Shown here: positions 33,001 through 44,005 of the stretch, one piece after another
Layout: each line of letters begins with the position of its first letter
Position numbering within the stretch: the stretch's first letter is position 1
NCBI GenBank assembly: GCA_964016885.1
Contig: OZ024743.1
Coordinates: 125,542,612-125,606,611, forward strand
Source of the DNA: Eledone cirrhosa
Lineage: Eukaryota; Mollusca; Cephalopoda; Octopoda; Eledonidae
DNA: 64,000 nucleotides
Direction of reading: 5' to 3'
The notes under the pieces: generated by a model
Databases searched by the model: none
Seen by the model: the letters and a program-made list of their open reading frames with translations, nothing else
What the model was told of the DNA's origin: nothing
Position numbers and translations under genes: made by a program

Positions 33001-33485
33001 AAGTGTAGGCTTTTAGATGTTATTCATATTTAAAAATTGGGTTTCATTTTTTTAAAAACTAAAAGGATGTTTTCAATCGATATTGTTTATTAGATTTTGA
33101 TTTATTAAATTCATAATATTCAATAACTTTGAAGATAAGCTTATGCATAATAATTAAGAACCTACAATTTGTATATATCGATATGCCTCTAGTGGTATTA
33201 AAAAAGAATCAATAATATTAATTGTCCTACTTTATGTAATTGAACAAAATTAATATTTGCTTAAATCATTTTAGTTCATTTTATGTTACTGATATTTTTA
33301 TTATATTGATTTCTATTGGCAATCTAATTACTTTTATGTGTTATTTGTGATAATCCATGAACTGAAAGACCTGATTCTCAGACTGCTCAGATAGACAAAA
33401 TATGTTATCACAGAAAGGTGAACCATGAATAATACTATCACACAGTTTTTTTTTATATTAATTTTTTTTTATATTACTTGGTTAG
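33001..33485. other. Unassigned intron DNA
   Basis: AT-rich with T8 runs near 33447; no exon or repeat motif seen. Confidence 0.4.
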
Positions 33486-33709
33486 AGGGCGGTGGATTGG
33501 CAGTATCGGTAGAGCATCAGACACCATACTTTGCAGCAAAGAGTTATGGCCATTTACGTCCTCAGTTCAAATCCTGCTGAGGTTAGCTTTGTCTTTCATC
33601 CCTATGGAGTCGATAAAATAAAGCACCAGTAATGCACTGGGGTCGATTTAATCAACTTTTCCCTCCCCCCAAATTGCTGGCCTTCTGCCAATAGTAGAAA
33701 TCACTATTC
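33486..33709 (+). mobile_element. SINE, long-body form
   Basis: 'gggcggtggattggcagtat' head, 'cagttcaaatcctgctgagg' B-box, 'ggtcgatttaatcaactttt' long 3' body. Confidence 0.88.
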
Positions 33710-34121
33710 ATTTATTTGGTTTCAGAACTAGAAACATATGGATAATTTTATGTAGAGAGCCGTAGTTCTTGAACTTATTTTGTTGCAGAATCCATACATG
33801 ATTTTCCAAAAATCATAGATCTCATACCTATATTTTACAGACAATTCCCACCACCCTAATTTTAATAAGATATCAACTGAAACAAAAGGTTGTTTTAGAG
33901 AGAGGATTTAATAAAAGACAACTTAACATGTGAAATCCCAGAATGTTTTTATGGAATCCTAGGGGGTTCCCCATAAACCACTCTGGGAAACATAGTTAGA
34001 TTTATTTATCCAAAGATTACAAGTTCAAAGTATCATACATACATGGCATATTCCTCTACTTAGCTCAGGTTTACTGAACTAAATCAAGATAGATTTAATT
34101 TTGTTTGGTATATTAGATCTT
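33710..34121. other. Unassigned intron DNA
   Basis: No motif recognised. Confidence 0.4.
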
Positions 34122-34270
34122 GACTGGTAGTCTTAACCTAGGGTGGTAGACATAACCTTGAGAGATAGGCTTAATTTTGGGTGGTAGACTTAATCTTCAG
34201 TTGATGGCTAAATTTTGAGTAGTAGAGTTAATTTTGGGTTGTAGACATAACCTTGGGTGGTAGACTTAGT
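34122..34270. repeat. About 20-bp minisatellite, roughly 7-8 diverged units
   Basis: Units such as 'gggtggtagacttaat', 'gggtggtagacataacctt' and 'gagtagtagagttaatttt'. Confidence 0.8.
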
Positions 34271-35080
34271 TCATCACCTGGTTTAAAACCACCATCTGGT
34301 CCTTAGGTATCTTAGTGGAGTCGATAATTTTGCAAGCATTCAGTTTCAGAATAACATGTTCCCTCTCTCCCTCCCTCCCTCCTGTCTTGAAGGCCCTGAA
34401 AATGGCTATGGGCAGTAAACAGTAAATGATCCAAAAAAAGAATGAGAAAAGAAATGAGGAGGAAAACTCTATATCCTTAGCTAGACAGTGAATTTCAGCT
34501 ATGATACCCTCTGGATTAACCATTCCACCTTATGGAGCTCCTTCCTCAAGCTTGATGCCTTCCTCCTGATTTGGCAAAGGAAAATAGTAAATTAAACTAA
34601 ACAGTAAAACAAAGTACCAATCTTATTTTTTTCTTCATTGTGTGTATTTCCACCACTCCTTCCAGAGCCATCCAACTTGTGTTGGTGTAAAGTTTTTACA
34701 GAAAGGAGAATATTGCTTTGGTTAATATGATAAAATCTTTCCTTGTTAGAATACTCTCATACATTTTGTCTCCTACTTGTCCAGATTTTATCTTCAAAAG
34801 AATATTTTTGCTTATCATTGTAGCATAATCAATCTAATCACTTCAAGTCAGATAACAGGTTAATTTTCAGTATAAATATAAGTGAAAAAAATGACAATCA
34901 TAAATGGAGCAAATCTTTTATGTTTTGATTTATTTTGGTTTGGTTTGGAAATAGCTGTGCCTGTGTTTTTGCAGCCCGTATGAGATGGGCAAATTAATGT
35001 TGTTTCTTTAGTTTTTCTGTCTCTTGAATTTGTTATGAAAATGTTTGAGAAATACAAATTAAATTATCCCTTAAACCTTT
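34271..35080. other. Unassigned intron DNA
   Basis: A C/T-rich (CCCT)n-like tract near 34361-34385. No gene. Confidence 0.4.
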
Positions 35081-35328
35081 TATTTCTGTATTTCTAATGA
35101 AAATCACTACCAATTTATTTCAAATAATTTTGAAAATAATGAAAATTTTGGAGGAATAAATATCTAACTTTATCATTAGTAAGCTGGCATTTGGAACATA
35201 ACAATAATTTCTTAAATAAATAAAATTATGATGGGAGGTCTTAATATAAGAAAGAACACTTTAAAATGAGCAGTTTTATAGCATACAACCAAGAGTGGTT
35301 TGATACAGGTTTTTATCAAAATGGTTAA
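35081..35328 (-). mobile_element. TTAA MITE, copy 9
   Basis: 'ttaaaccttttatttctgta' to 'atcaaaatggttaa', with 'aaattttggaggaataaat' inside. Confidence 0.7.
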
Positions 35329-35506
35329 ATGCATCATGAGACAAATAGACAGCAATGATTCCAGGTTAGTCATTGTCAAATACCATATATACTTGCAGAT
35401 AAGTCACAGCCTTTTTACTAAAAGAAAATCAAGGCATGAAAATTGCAGGAACTTTGCTTTAAATTTTGAACTCACAGCACTCATTAATGTGTGCATGTGC
35501 ATGCAC

Positions 35507-35541
35507 TCACACACACACACACACGCACGCGCACACACACA
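35507..35541. repeat. (CA)n microsatellite
   Basis: CA run with GCACGCGC interruption. Confidence 0.9.
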
Positions 35542-35690
35542 CAGCAGCAAATTATTCAGTATGTACCATGTACCGAGAGTTTGTCATGTCCATATGAATA
35601 TTGGTGCTGTAAATAAATATACATTAATGATATCTTGTGTAAACGCAAAAATGACTTCTATGTGGACAAATTCTGTTTAGTATTCTATTG

Positions 35691-35909
35691 GCTAGCTGTA
35701 ATTTTAATTGTTTCTACTTTTGGCACAAGACCAGCAATTACCCAGTACATTACTGGTACTTTATTTTATCGACCCCGTAAGGATGAAAGGCAAAGTTAAC
35801 CTAGGCGGGATTTGAACTCAGAATGGCAAGGGCCGTAACTCTATGCGTCAAAGCATGGCGTCTGACCCTCTACCTATACTGCCAATTCACCGCTAGCTGT
35901 AATTTTAAT
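35691..35909 (-). mobile_element. Full-length young SINE with 18-bp target duplication
   Basis: The insert 35709-35891 is flanked by two perfect copies of 'gctagctgtaattttaat'. Reversed body 'ctggtactttattttatcga', reversed B-box 'gcgggatttgaactcagaat' and head 'ccgccaat'-type end. The intact duplication indicates a recent insertion. Confidence 0.95.
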
Positions 35910-36515
35910 GCCCATCAGATGCTACATACATTGCCACTCATTTAGGAGTAACAATTTGAAAGCACTGGTTAATCTATTTATTTCAGGCATACATTGCTTT
36001 GATATATTTATGGTTCCAGAATTCTACTAGACTATATTGGCAATGATTAGGATTATTTTAGTTTTATGTTTTTATAAACAGTATTTAGGAAAGGTAACAT
36101 GTAACAACAAATGCCAAAGCCAAAGTATAAATATTTCATGAGTGTGCCCTATATAAAACTTTATACAGTATATGCTGAACAGTTACAATTGGAGAGGTTA
36201 ATAGAGTCTCATGATAAAAGGATAGGCATTCAAATGTAAAAATGCTTCATCATAGAGAAAAAAAATGAAGCAAACATGTTTTCATTCCTGTATCAGCCTT
36301 AGTTAACCATGAGCTATTGATTTTTGGGTTAAGTTTGATTACTATGCTTCTCATTGAAATATGTGAAGGGGTAAAAAAACTGAATTTCAATTTAAATTCT
36401 CTGAATTATTGATTATAATGACTGACTACAATAAATTACCAATTCCAGCTTGCACCCAATCATGAATAGCGATATGATGATTTTTTTAATTCTTTTTTTT
36501 CTTTCTGTTTTTCAG
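35910..36515. other. Intron end upstream of MLF exon
   Basis: AT-rich; a strong polypyrimidine tract runs at 36481-36513 up to the acceptor. Confidence 0.6.
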
Positions 36516-36644
36516 CAGAGCAATAAAATGGAACCAAATGGACACCATTTTTCACATTCTTCATATAAAACTTATTCTAAAGTTGGTAATAATGCACCAA
36601 AGACATACGAAGCTGTTCAGTCTGTTACCACAGCACCTGGAGGA
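36516..36644 (+). CDS. MLF: MLF coding exon (core, first half)
   Basis: Phase-0 exon of 43 codons after a long T-rich tract and CAG at 36513-36515, ending before GTAAGT at 36645. It encodes 'MEPNGHHFSHSSYKTYSKVG', 'APKTYEAV' and 'TTAPGG'. These correspond to the family's conserved 'PNGHSF.SSS..TYSKIG', 'PPKV(F/Y)' and 'R.APGG' blocks. A second AG three bases on makes a CAGCAG tandem acceptor: use of the second would remove the first Gln. No shifts or stops. Confidence 0.92.
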
Positions 36645-36734
36645 GTAAGTACACTTTTTTATATAAATATATATATATCTCACAAAAAGGCAGTTGGTAG
36701 TCATTATAACGTTGAATAGAATGCTTCATAATAT

Positions 36735-36850
36735 TCAGTCTGGCTCTCTGCACTCTCAGTTCTTATCTCACCAAAGTCAACTTTACCTTTCATCCTTTTG
36801 AGGTTGATGAATAAAGTACCAGTCCATTTCTGAGATTGATTCTGTCTCTT
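36735..36850 (+). mobile_element. Old SINE fragment
   Basis: 'cactctcagttcttatctca' (decayed B-box), 'gatgaataaagtaccagtcc'. Confidence 0.55.
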
Positions 36851-36907
36851 TCTCTCTTTCTCAGAAAAAGAAGATATGTAGAAATTAGCTGTGTTCAGCC
36901 TTCAAGA

Positions 36908-37065
36908 GGGATGGGCTCATTACCATATTGCTAATGAAAGACACTGCCTATGTGTTTCAAATAATTTTGAAGATAATCAAAAATTTGGAAGGATTTAGTA
37001 ATATAATTAACTTTCTCGTTATTGTGCTAGTGTTTGGAACATAACTTAATAAAGGCTCTATATAA
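36908..37065 (-). mobile_element. TTAA MITE, copy 10, partial
   Basis: 'ccatattgctaatgaaagac' and 'tttggaaggatttagtaata'; the other half is missing. Confidence 0.6.
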
Positions 37066-37227
37066 TGAAATAACAATTTGATAGGAAAAACTGTGCTCAT
37101 ATGTATTGACAAGGTAATTAAGCTTTTTAGGAAGCTAATTGATGCCTGCGGAAGAAATGATGTGCTAGTTTGGTTATGTGATACAAGTTGACAAAGTGGG
37201 AAGTTGCCATGAGCTGATGGCAAGGAT

Positions 37228-37530
37228 ATTTAAAGTAGGCATGGCTCTGTGGCTAAAAAGTTCACTTCATAATCACGTGGTTTCAGGTTTGAACCTACAG
37301 TATTGCACCTTGGGCAAGTGTCTTCTTTCTACTGCAGCCTTAAGCTGACCAATGCTTTGTAAGTGAAATTGGGGAACAGAAACATTGTGTGTGTGTGTGT
37401 GTGCAATTTTGGCTTGCATATCTTTGCATTGACAGCAGTGTAGAAAACTGTTAGCATTTGTTTATGTCCCTCTCATAGATCAGCAGTTCAACATTTGCTC
37501 ATTAGGATATAAGGAAATATATTTTAATAG
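37228..37530 (+). mobile_element. OK-type SINE
   Basis: 'ggcatggctctgtggctaaa' head, 'ggtttgaacctacagtattg' B-box, 'accttgggcaagtgtcttct', then 'catttgtttatgtccctctc' body with a TG run between. Confidence 0.7.
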
Positions 37531-37567
37531 ATTTCTTTATGTGTTCCAATTTCAGTTAATTATGTGC

Positions 37568-37758
37568 ATTTTAAAATATTGTATTTATCTAAAACCACCT
37601 TTCATCATAATTTTTTTTTAAGAACTTTGTTTAGTTATGTTCCAAACATCAGTTTAATAATGAAAAAATTACTAAATCCCTCCAAATTCCTGATTATAAT
37701 CAGTCATTTGAAAATTATAGGCAGTGTTTCATTAAGAATATTCTAACGAAAGGGTTAA
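37568..37758 (+). mobile_element. TTAA MITE, copy 11
   Basis: 'ctttcatcataattttt' to 'aacgaaagggttaa'; 5' end worn. Inverted relative to copy 10. Confidence 0.65.
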
Positions 37759-38105
37759 AGAGATTTTCAGTGTAATTCAATTGTTATCTAGTGTCATTTG
37801 GTCTAGAAGCCATTACTTTTGTAACTACCTTTTGTGCATATGTAGCTACAATTGCACATTGTGTTTTCTTAAGTGGTGTTCAAGTGACTGGAATAATCCC
37901 AAACTCTAATTAAATATGGCAACCTTTAGCAGCCTTTAATTAATGTATTGGTGTAGGACTTACGTGCAAGAATTTACTCCCTCTACCAGCACTCACAGCT
38001 TATGTCATATTGTTTTGTTTTGTTTTTTTCTTTTTCAATCTGTATATTTAAGGAAAAGCTCTGTTTGAAAAGATGAAGTTAAAACATAAGAAATTAAATA
38101 TATAC

Positions 38106-38108
<3 letters not shown>
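37759..38108. other. Unassigned intron DNA
   Basis: T-rich run near 38012; no exon seen. Confidence 0.4.
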
Positions 38109-38140
<32 letters not shown>

Positions 38141-38161
38141 TCATCATCATCATCATCATCG
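38109..38161. repeat. (TA)n then (ATC)n
   Basis: The ATC repeat is the tail of the minus-strand LINE that follows. Confidence 0.95.
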
Positions 38162-39257
38162 TTTAACGTCCATATTCCACGCTCGCATGAGTTTGGACGG
38201 GAGTTTTCCCACTTGAGGCAAGAGTGGTTGTCTGGCGGGTTTTCTACGGCTGGATGCCCTTCCCAACACCAACCACATTTACAGTGTGGAACTGGGAGGT
38301 TTTTACCGTGTTACCTACACGGCCACATTACAGCGTGGAGTGTGTGTTTTTTTGTCGTGACACCTACACGACCTTGTTTGTTTCGGGCTGGATGTTGTGG
38401 TACCAACATAACTTTACATTGAAAGGGGTGGTGTGGATGGGGTGGGGGTAGTGGGACGGGGGTGTATTTTGTTAGAGGTGCCTACTGACTGTAGTAGGTT
38501 TCACTTTGCACTTAGGTAAGGCGGGTCTTCTCTATTACTGTGTAGCGCCAAAGATCTCGGTCCAGTGACATTGTCTTGGAGAGGTGTAAGTGTGTGAGGT
38601 CAGAATTTATCAAGTCGTCCCAGGTTTTTCTGGGTCTGCCTACTCCGTGGCTACCGTCTATTTTTATTGCCCTGCACTTTTTTATACAGCTGTCGTCTTT
38701 CATGCGCATCATGTGACCATACCAACGTAGTCTTCTCTCGAGTAAACAACATCTGATCCCTCTTATTTCTAATTTCTCCCTTAGTTCGTTTATGCTTTGC
38801 CGTTCACGTATATTACTATTACACATCCAGCGGAGTATGCAAGTTTCGTTTCTCTCCAGTCTGCGTATATCCTCTGCACACAATGCCCAGGTCTCACTGC
38901 CATGTAACATTGCTGTTCGTATGCAGGCATCATACAGCCTGCCTTTCATTTTTAGAGAGAACCCTTTAGCGGCCAATAGTGGTATAAGCTCTCTGAACTT
39001 TTTCCATCCCGTTCTGACTCTAGCTACTGTACTTTCAGAGCACCCTTCCCCACTGTTGATTTTGTCACCCAGGTAACGGAAGCTGTCCACTATTTCTATA
39101 GAACCATCTGTGCAATGGAATGAGTTAGTATTCTGTGGGCACTTGCTGCTACTTATTGCACCAGAGCACCGGCCACATATAAAATCTATATTCTTAATTA
39201 GCTTACCTGTGATCCCACTACATCTTTTATGTACCCATACTTTGCATTTGGGACATA
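38136..39257 (-). mobile_element. PHD-finger LINE, second well-kept copy
   Basis: Reads from 39257 down: finger remains 'WVHK', 'CSGITGKL' and 'FICGRCSGAIS', then an uninterrupted 192-codon frame 39090-38512 with 'RYLGDKINSGEG', 'AMLHGSETWALCAE', 'LRWMCNSNIRERQ', 'RRLRWYGHMMRM' and 'GVGRPRKTWDDLI'. The frame ends 'RYTVIEKTRLT' and the 3' UTR closes in (CAT)n. RT motifs are lost by 5' truncation next to a TG/TA tract. No stops within the kept part, so it looks younger than the copy at 6248. Confidence 0.85.
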
Positions 39258-39299
39258 TATATATGTATGTGTATGTGTGTGTGTGTGTGTATAATGTGT
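39258..39299. repeat. TA/TG microsatellite
   Basis: Borders the truncation point of the LINE. Confidence 0.85.
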
Positions 39300-39480
39300 C
39301 TTCACATTAACACCACTTGGGCAGTCAACAACATTTATTTATGTCCTGCAGCTCAGCAGTTTGATATGTAAAGATCAGTTTTTTAGGGTCAGCATCAGGC
39401 AAGGCATCCAGCCATAGAATACTGCCTCAAAAAGTCTCCTTTGGCTATGATGTCATTACAGCCAAGTGAGACTGACCACT
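39300..39480 (-). mobile_element. Degenerate SINE body
   Basis: 'catttatttatgtcctgcag', 'ctcagcagtttgatatg' and 'ggcaaggcatccagccatag'. Possibly OK-type body joined to a LINE-tail scrap; orientation uncertain. Confidence 0.4.
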
Positions 39481-39684
39481 TAGCTATCATTTATATACCT
39501 TATTTTTCAGCCAGGAGATATAAACAAAGAAACAATTTTTTACGGAGTGTTGTGCAAAATTGAATTTTGAAAGTATGTTAGCTTATTGTAAGATTCTACA
39601 ACACAAGTTTATCAAAAATAGACAGAGTCACCTGTTGAAATTTATGTTTAACCACCCTAGAAATGCCTACTTTATTATATATAT

Positions 39685-39900
39685 ATATAAGTGTTTAGAG
39701 ACTTGGATTCACAATTGTGAGGTTGCAAATTCAATTCTCAAACTGGGCGATGCATTATGTCCTCGAGCAAGATACTTTATTTCAAGTTGTTCCTTCTGTC
39801 AGGAGTTGCAACAAGTAGATTGTATCAGCAACGGAAAGACCAATGGAAACATTGTTTCCTTGGTCCAATTTGATGAGTTCCACCCCTCTCAATAAGCGAA
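39685..39900 (+). mobile_element. tRNA-like SINE, OK-related
   Basis: 'tgtttagagacttggattca', 'gttgcaaattcaattctcaa', 'gtcctcgagcaagatacttt' and 'gtatcagcaacggaaagacc'. Confidence 0.65.
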
Positions 39901-39942
39901 TGAGGTCTGGGATCTTGTCAATTGTTTGTTTTTTTTTTATAT

Positions 39943-40390
39943 CTATATATATAAAACAGAGGATGTCTGTCTGTGTGTCTGTTTCCCTAAAACTCGAGAA
40001 GTACGCAACCGTTTTTTTTTCAAACTTTAAACATGTAACCCATATGGCCCCGGAAGTGTTTTGAGCAAAAAAAAATTTCAAATTATTCTGACTTAGGGAT
40101 CGAATTAGTGAAGTGGCCAATGTCTGTACATAATGAGGGAGTGAGAGGGGAGAGAAAGAAACGGAGAGGTGAAGTGAAGAAGTGGCTCTCTATTCCTCCT
40201 CCTTCCCCCTATTCGTCACAGCGTTTTTCGATAGAGGGGAGAAATGTGAACGAGTTACAGAGAGAAAGAGTGAGAGTGAAAGAAACAGACAGACTAAAAG
40301 AGGGGGATAGCGGGAGAGAGAGAGAGTGACAGACGCCGTCTTTTGAGAGTTGTATGCGTCAAAGATACATGACAGTGGAATAATTATTGC
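39943..40390 (+). mobile_element. Helitron-like element, 5' part
   Basis: Starts 'TCTATATATATAAAACAGAG', with 'aaaactcgagaagtacgcaa' as in the Helitron at 4001. Downstream holds the purine-rich block 'gagggggatagcgggagaga'. Cut by a SINE at 40400; no clear CTAG end here. Confidence 0.55.
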
Positions 40391-40399
40391 GTGTGTGTC

Positions 40400-40552
40400 T
40401 GCTTTCCAGCATAGTTACGTCCCTTTACGATCTGAGTTCAAATCCCGCCGAGGTTGACTTTGCCTTTCATCCTTACGGGGTCGATAAAATAAAGTACCAG
40501 TAATGCACTGGTGTAATTGATGGCCTTGTGCCTAAAGTAGAAACAATTATTT
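40400..40552 (+). mobile_element. SINE lacking most of its head
   Basis: 'atagttacgtccctttacga', 'gagttcaaatcccgccgagg', complete body to 'caattatttt'. Confidence 0.85.
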
Positions 40553-40879
40553 TCATGGTAAAGGCTTTATCTCACATAATATAAAAATCTCATAGATTTA
40601 ATATTATTTATTTTGAGAACAATACCTTAACCCTTTAGTATTAATGTGAGTGAGTTATAAAGAGAAAGAGTGAGAGTGAAAGAAACAAACTAAAAGATAG
40701 CGGGAGAGAGAGAGAGACGCTGGAAGAGGGGAAGGAAAGCTATATGTCTTGCTGTCAGCATTACGATACATATTTATACACACACACACAGATAGCGACG
40801 TCATAATGACGTAGTGCAGACAGCCAGACATACAGACAGATATTATAAGGGCGCAACGTTATATCTATGTATCTATCTA
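40553..40879. mobile_element. Helitron-like interior, second copy
   Basis: 'aaagagtgagagtgaaagaa' and 'gatagcgggagagagagaga' repeat the block at 40265-40320. 'cgtcataatgacgtagtgca' and the TCTGT-type tract follow. Confidence 0.4.
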
Positions 40880-41246
40880 AAAAGAAAGACTAAGAATTAT
40901 AGAGAGAGATCGCGAAATCGCCTAATGCGGTCCCTAGGGCATTGAAAATTTGAAATATTTTTTGATAAAATCACTCACAGGACCATAAGTATTACACGTG
41001 TAAAGTTTGAAAACAATCGGTTGGGTGGTTCTCAAGTTTTAGTGAGGTGACAGACAGACAGACATTCTCTGTTTTAGAAAAATAGATATATATATAATTA
41101 TATATTCGTGTACAGATATTTTTGCATACACAATAACAAAATATAAATAAACGTATTTATTTCACGAGGCTCAATAAGGATAAATATATATCAAATATAT
41201 AAGAAATCTAGAGTAAATCCCGAGTAACGCCAGGCCATTCTGCTAG
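40880..41246 (-). mobile_element. Helitron-like elements, one inverted 5' end and one 3' end
   Basis: 'ggtccctagggcattgaaaa', 'acacgtgtaaagtttgaaaa', 'gtggttctcaagttttagtg' and 'attctctgttttagaaaaat' are the reversed 5' region of the 39943 element (to about 41090). The piece up to 41246 ends 'gccaggccattctgctag', a plus-strand CTAG end. Confidence 0.5.
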
Positions 41247-41591
41247 TATATATATAAAACTGAGGATGTCTATCTGCCTGCATTACGTCACTTCCTACAA
41301 TTCGCTCTGCGTCCAGAACGCGCCCTTATAATATCTGTCTGTATGTCTGGCTGTCTGCTGCCTCCGGTTATTTTGCCACCCTTGCTCAAAACAAATCTCA
41401 CACTCATTCCCCAAACAGTTGGTAAGTGCACACAACTTCTTCCTCACGTTTTAAGCCACAGTGTTGCTTACTTACGTACCACCAGACCCTTACTTCTTTG
41501 CCAGCCGTGGTTATGGCAATACTAAGCTTAGCTAAGGCAGTTACATATTTCACAATATCTTATCCCGTGCAATGCCGGGTACCACTGCTAG
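41247..41591 (+). mobile_element. Short non-autonomous Helitron
   Basis: 'tatatatataaaactgagga' start (initial TC not kept) and 'cccgtgcaatgccgggtacc' hairpin with CTAG|T at 41591. Inserted exactly at the CTAG|T of its left neighbour. Confidence 0.6.
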
Positions 41592-41865
41592 TACATATAT
41601 AAAGAAGGGGTAGAAATAGCAGGCAAATCTTCCTCAAAAGAGGGCTGCAGATTACGCTATTTTTCAGGACTGTATGCTGCTATCGTTTTTAGTTTGAGCT
41701 ACTTGCTACTTCAGAATATTGTGATCCTGAATACACTATACCTTTAAAATATTGACATAGGACCAAGTTGACTGGTGATATACAAGATTTGCAACACTAA
41801 AAGTAAATGAGGTGGGATACCTGAGGTTAAAGTGTTGGCGGTTGAATGGAGACAATATAGAGTTT
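41592..41865. other. Unassigned intron DNA
   Basis: 'cttgctacttcagaatattg' near 41700 has a weak echo near 45808. No gene. Confidence 0.35.
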
Positions 41866-42400
41866 GAAAGGACTCTTCAGTCTGGCCTTGCATGTGACAA
41901 ACTCTCTAGTGCTGATATCATAATAAAACAAATCCAGCCAACCTTGTAAAATGTTAGTGTTGATGTCATGATAAAATACACCCAGTTGTGGTGGTGATGG
42001 CAGGGGGAGCACTCATTTTGTTCAGCTGAATTAACTGGAGCCAACATGAAATGAAGTACTTTCCTCAAGGACACAATGTGTTGCCAAGTCTGGGAATCAA
42101 GCTCACAATCATGAGCCCAACATCCTAACCACATTGCCTTGAGTAATAAATAATAGAAATCTATTAAAGAATGCTCTTCAGACAAGTCAATGGCCTAACA
42201 ACCTGTGAAGTGTATGCAACATCATAAAATGTTCCTAATACACTGTACAAAATGGTTGGCATTAAAATTGAATGTATGTAAGTGAGACATGGATCTTAAC
42301 CCATCTAGGAGAACAGTAGCTCCAATTAAGTACTGACTTGATCGGGAATGACCCATCCAATCTATGCAAGCATGGAAAAGTGAATGTAAAATGATGTTGA
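41866..42400 (+). mobile_element. LINE 3' tails with a reversed tRNA-like SINE inside
   Basis: 'gaaaggactcttcagtctgg', 'gacaaactctctagtgctga' and 'catccaatctatgcaagcat' are LINE-tail text. 42030-42130 ('cctcaaggacacaatgtgtt', 'tctgggaatcaagctcacaa') is a reversed SINE head. Ends 'gaagatgatgata'. Confidence 0.55.
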
Positions 42401-42463
42401 AGATGATGATATCTTTAAAATCTGTATTTCAAACTATATTTACTGAACCTTTTTTTTATTTAG

Positions 42464-42623
42464 CTGAAACAAACATACAGAACTGTTCGGGATTCTGAAA
42501 AAGGTTTTGATAAAATGGCTGTTGGTCGACACATCAATGACAGGGCATTCATAGAAGAACGAGCCAGACATTCAAGATCGGGTTTTGTAGAAAGAAACAG
42601 TCAGTATGTTAATATGGATGAAA
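42464..42623 (+). CDS. MLF: MLF coding exon (core, second half)
   Basis: Starts after TTTAG at 42459-42463 in phase 0 and ends with one base of a split codon before GTAAGT at 42624: 53 codons plus one base. Encodes 'LKQTYRTVRDSEKGFDKMAV', 'GRHINDRAF' and 'QYVNMDE', matching the MLF signature 'IKET..(T/A)(V/M)RDS.SG.E.M(A/S)IG.HI.DR.H' and 'FINM.ES'. This is the most conserved stretch of the family and settles the identification. It sits 2.3 kb before the next exon; a G12 run lies 16 bp after the donor. Confidence 0.95.
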
Positions 42624-42630
42624 GTAAGTA

Positions 42631-42651
42631 TTTTTTTTTGGGGGGGGGGGG
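42631..42651 (+). promoter_or_regulatory. T9-G12 run next to splice donor
   Basis: Nine T then twelve G, beginning seven bases after the end of the exon. Intronic G-runs near donors are known to recruit hnRNP H/F-type proteins; relevance here is inference. Confidence 0.35.
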
Positions 42652-43045
42652 TCTTTCCAATTTTTATATTTATTAAACTATGTCTTAACATCCTGTACGA
42701 CAAGAAACCGCACTTGCATGTCAAAGCAGAACTATGACTACATTACATTAAACATTATTAAAGCCTTTACTGAAATACTACAAATTTTCACAATAATCTG
42801 TCCACTAATAAAGATGCTATAAACATTTAAAGTAATAAACTCATTTTTTACTATATTCTACTAAATCATTACAGAAGGCTAAGAGTTAATTAATCAGTTT
42901 ATTTATTTATTTTCTTTCATTTTACTTATTCAAGCTATGTGATCAGGGCCTATAAGAAGGGAGTTAAGTTGATACATTGGTTTAGAATCTGGAAAACAAA
43001 TGAAGGGCTTGCAAATATTTTAAGTCCCCTCCCCTTCAAAAACAT
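42652..43045. other. Unassigned intron DNA
   Basis: AT-rich, no repeat recognised. Confidence 0.4.
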
Positions 43046-43195
43046 CTAGCAGTATCTGAAGAGCATCAGACAACATCCCTTGCAGCATATAGTTACAACC
43101 CTTAGGTTCTGAGTTCAAATCTCTCCGAAGTTAGCTTTGCCTTTCATCCTTACAGGGTTGATAAAATAAAGTCCCTGTAACACACTGGCATCGAT
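43046..43195 (+). mobile_element. SINE, worn head
   Basis: 'gtatctgaagagcatcagac', 'gagttcaaatctctccgaag' and 'ttgataaaataaagtccctg'. Confidence 0.75.
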
Positions 43196-43799
43196 ATACA
43201 CTTCTTTTAAAAAAAATACAAGAACTTTCTAGTAAAAAATGGAATAACAAATATAAATGAATTTTTTCTGTATATTTGAAACTGTTTTTGCTATGGTTCT
43301 CTAATGTTAAACAGTTTGCTCTAAAATTTAAAATAAATCCTTTCAGTCGTTTTTGCTGTTTATTTTTACTCATAACCTTTACTGTGTCTCAAGTATGGGT
43401 TGGTTGGTTAGTTGTAAATTATTGGAACAGCTGTTTTACAGTTAATTACTTTCTTAAATGATTCAACTTAGTGTCCATTTGATATCTTGGTAGAATGAAG
43501 TGAGTAACATACTATGTCTTACTTAAGGATGTAACACAAAGTTTATGATAGGTTTTGAACTCATGGCTCAGTAGTTTCAAGCTTTAACTATTTCAACATC
43601 ACACCTTCATTAAACTATTCAATTTATTTAGTAGTTGCAATTAAACTTTTTGAGTGCCAGTAGGTTTTTGTTTTTTTTTCACTGTCCTGGCCAGGATTAC
43701 ACATGATTTTTATGTATTTGTCAAAATATTGTTTAAAATAAAGGAGATAATTTAATCAAATTTACTTTATTTACAACAGAGTAGGGAAAACTAACAAAT
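43196..43799. other. Unassigned intron DNA
   Basis: Nothing recognised; short T-run near 43670. Confidence 0.4.
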
Positions 43800-44005
43800 T
43801 AACAACCTGACAGCATCTCTATTGTTGGTGCCATGATAAAATGCATCCAGTACACTCTGTAAAATGGTTTGTGTTAGCAAGCCATAGCTCTTGGCCCATA
43901 TAGGAGGACAGTAACTCTGCTAAAATACTGACTAGGCCTATGACAACCCATCCAACTTATGACAGCATGGAAAAATGAATGTAAAATGCTGACGATAACA
44001 ATGAT
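43800..44005 (+). mobile_element. LINE 3' tail fragment
   Basis: 'cctgacagcatctctattgt', 'ccagtacactctgtaaaatg' and 'catccaacttatgacagcat'. Confidence 0.6.
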
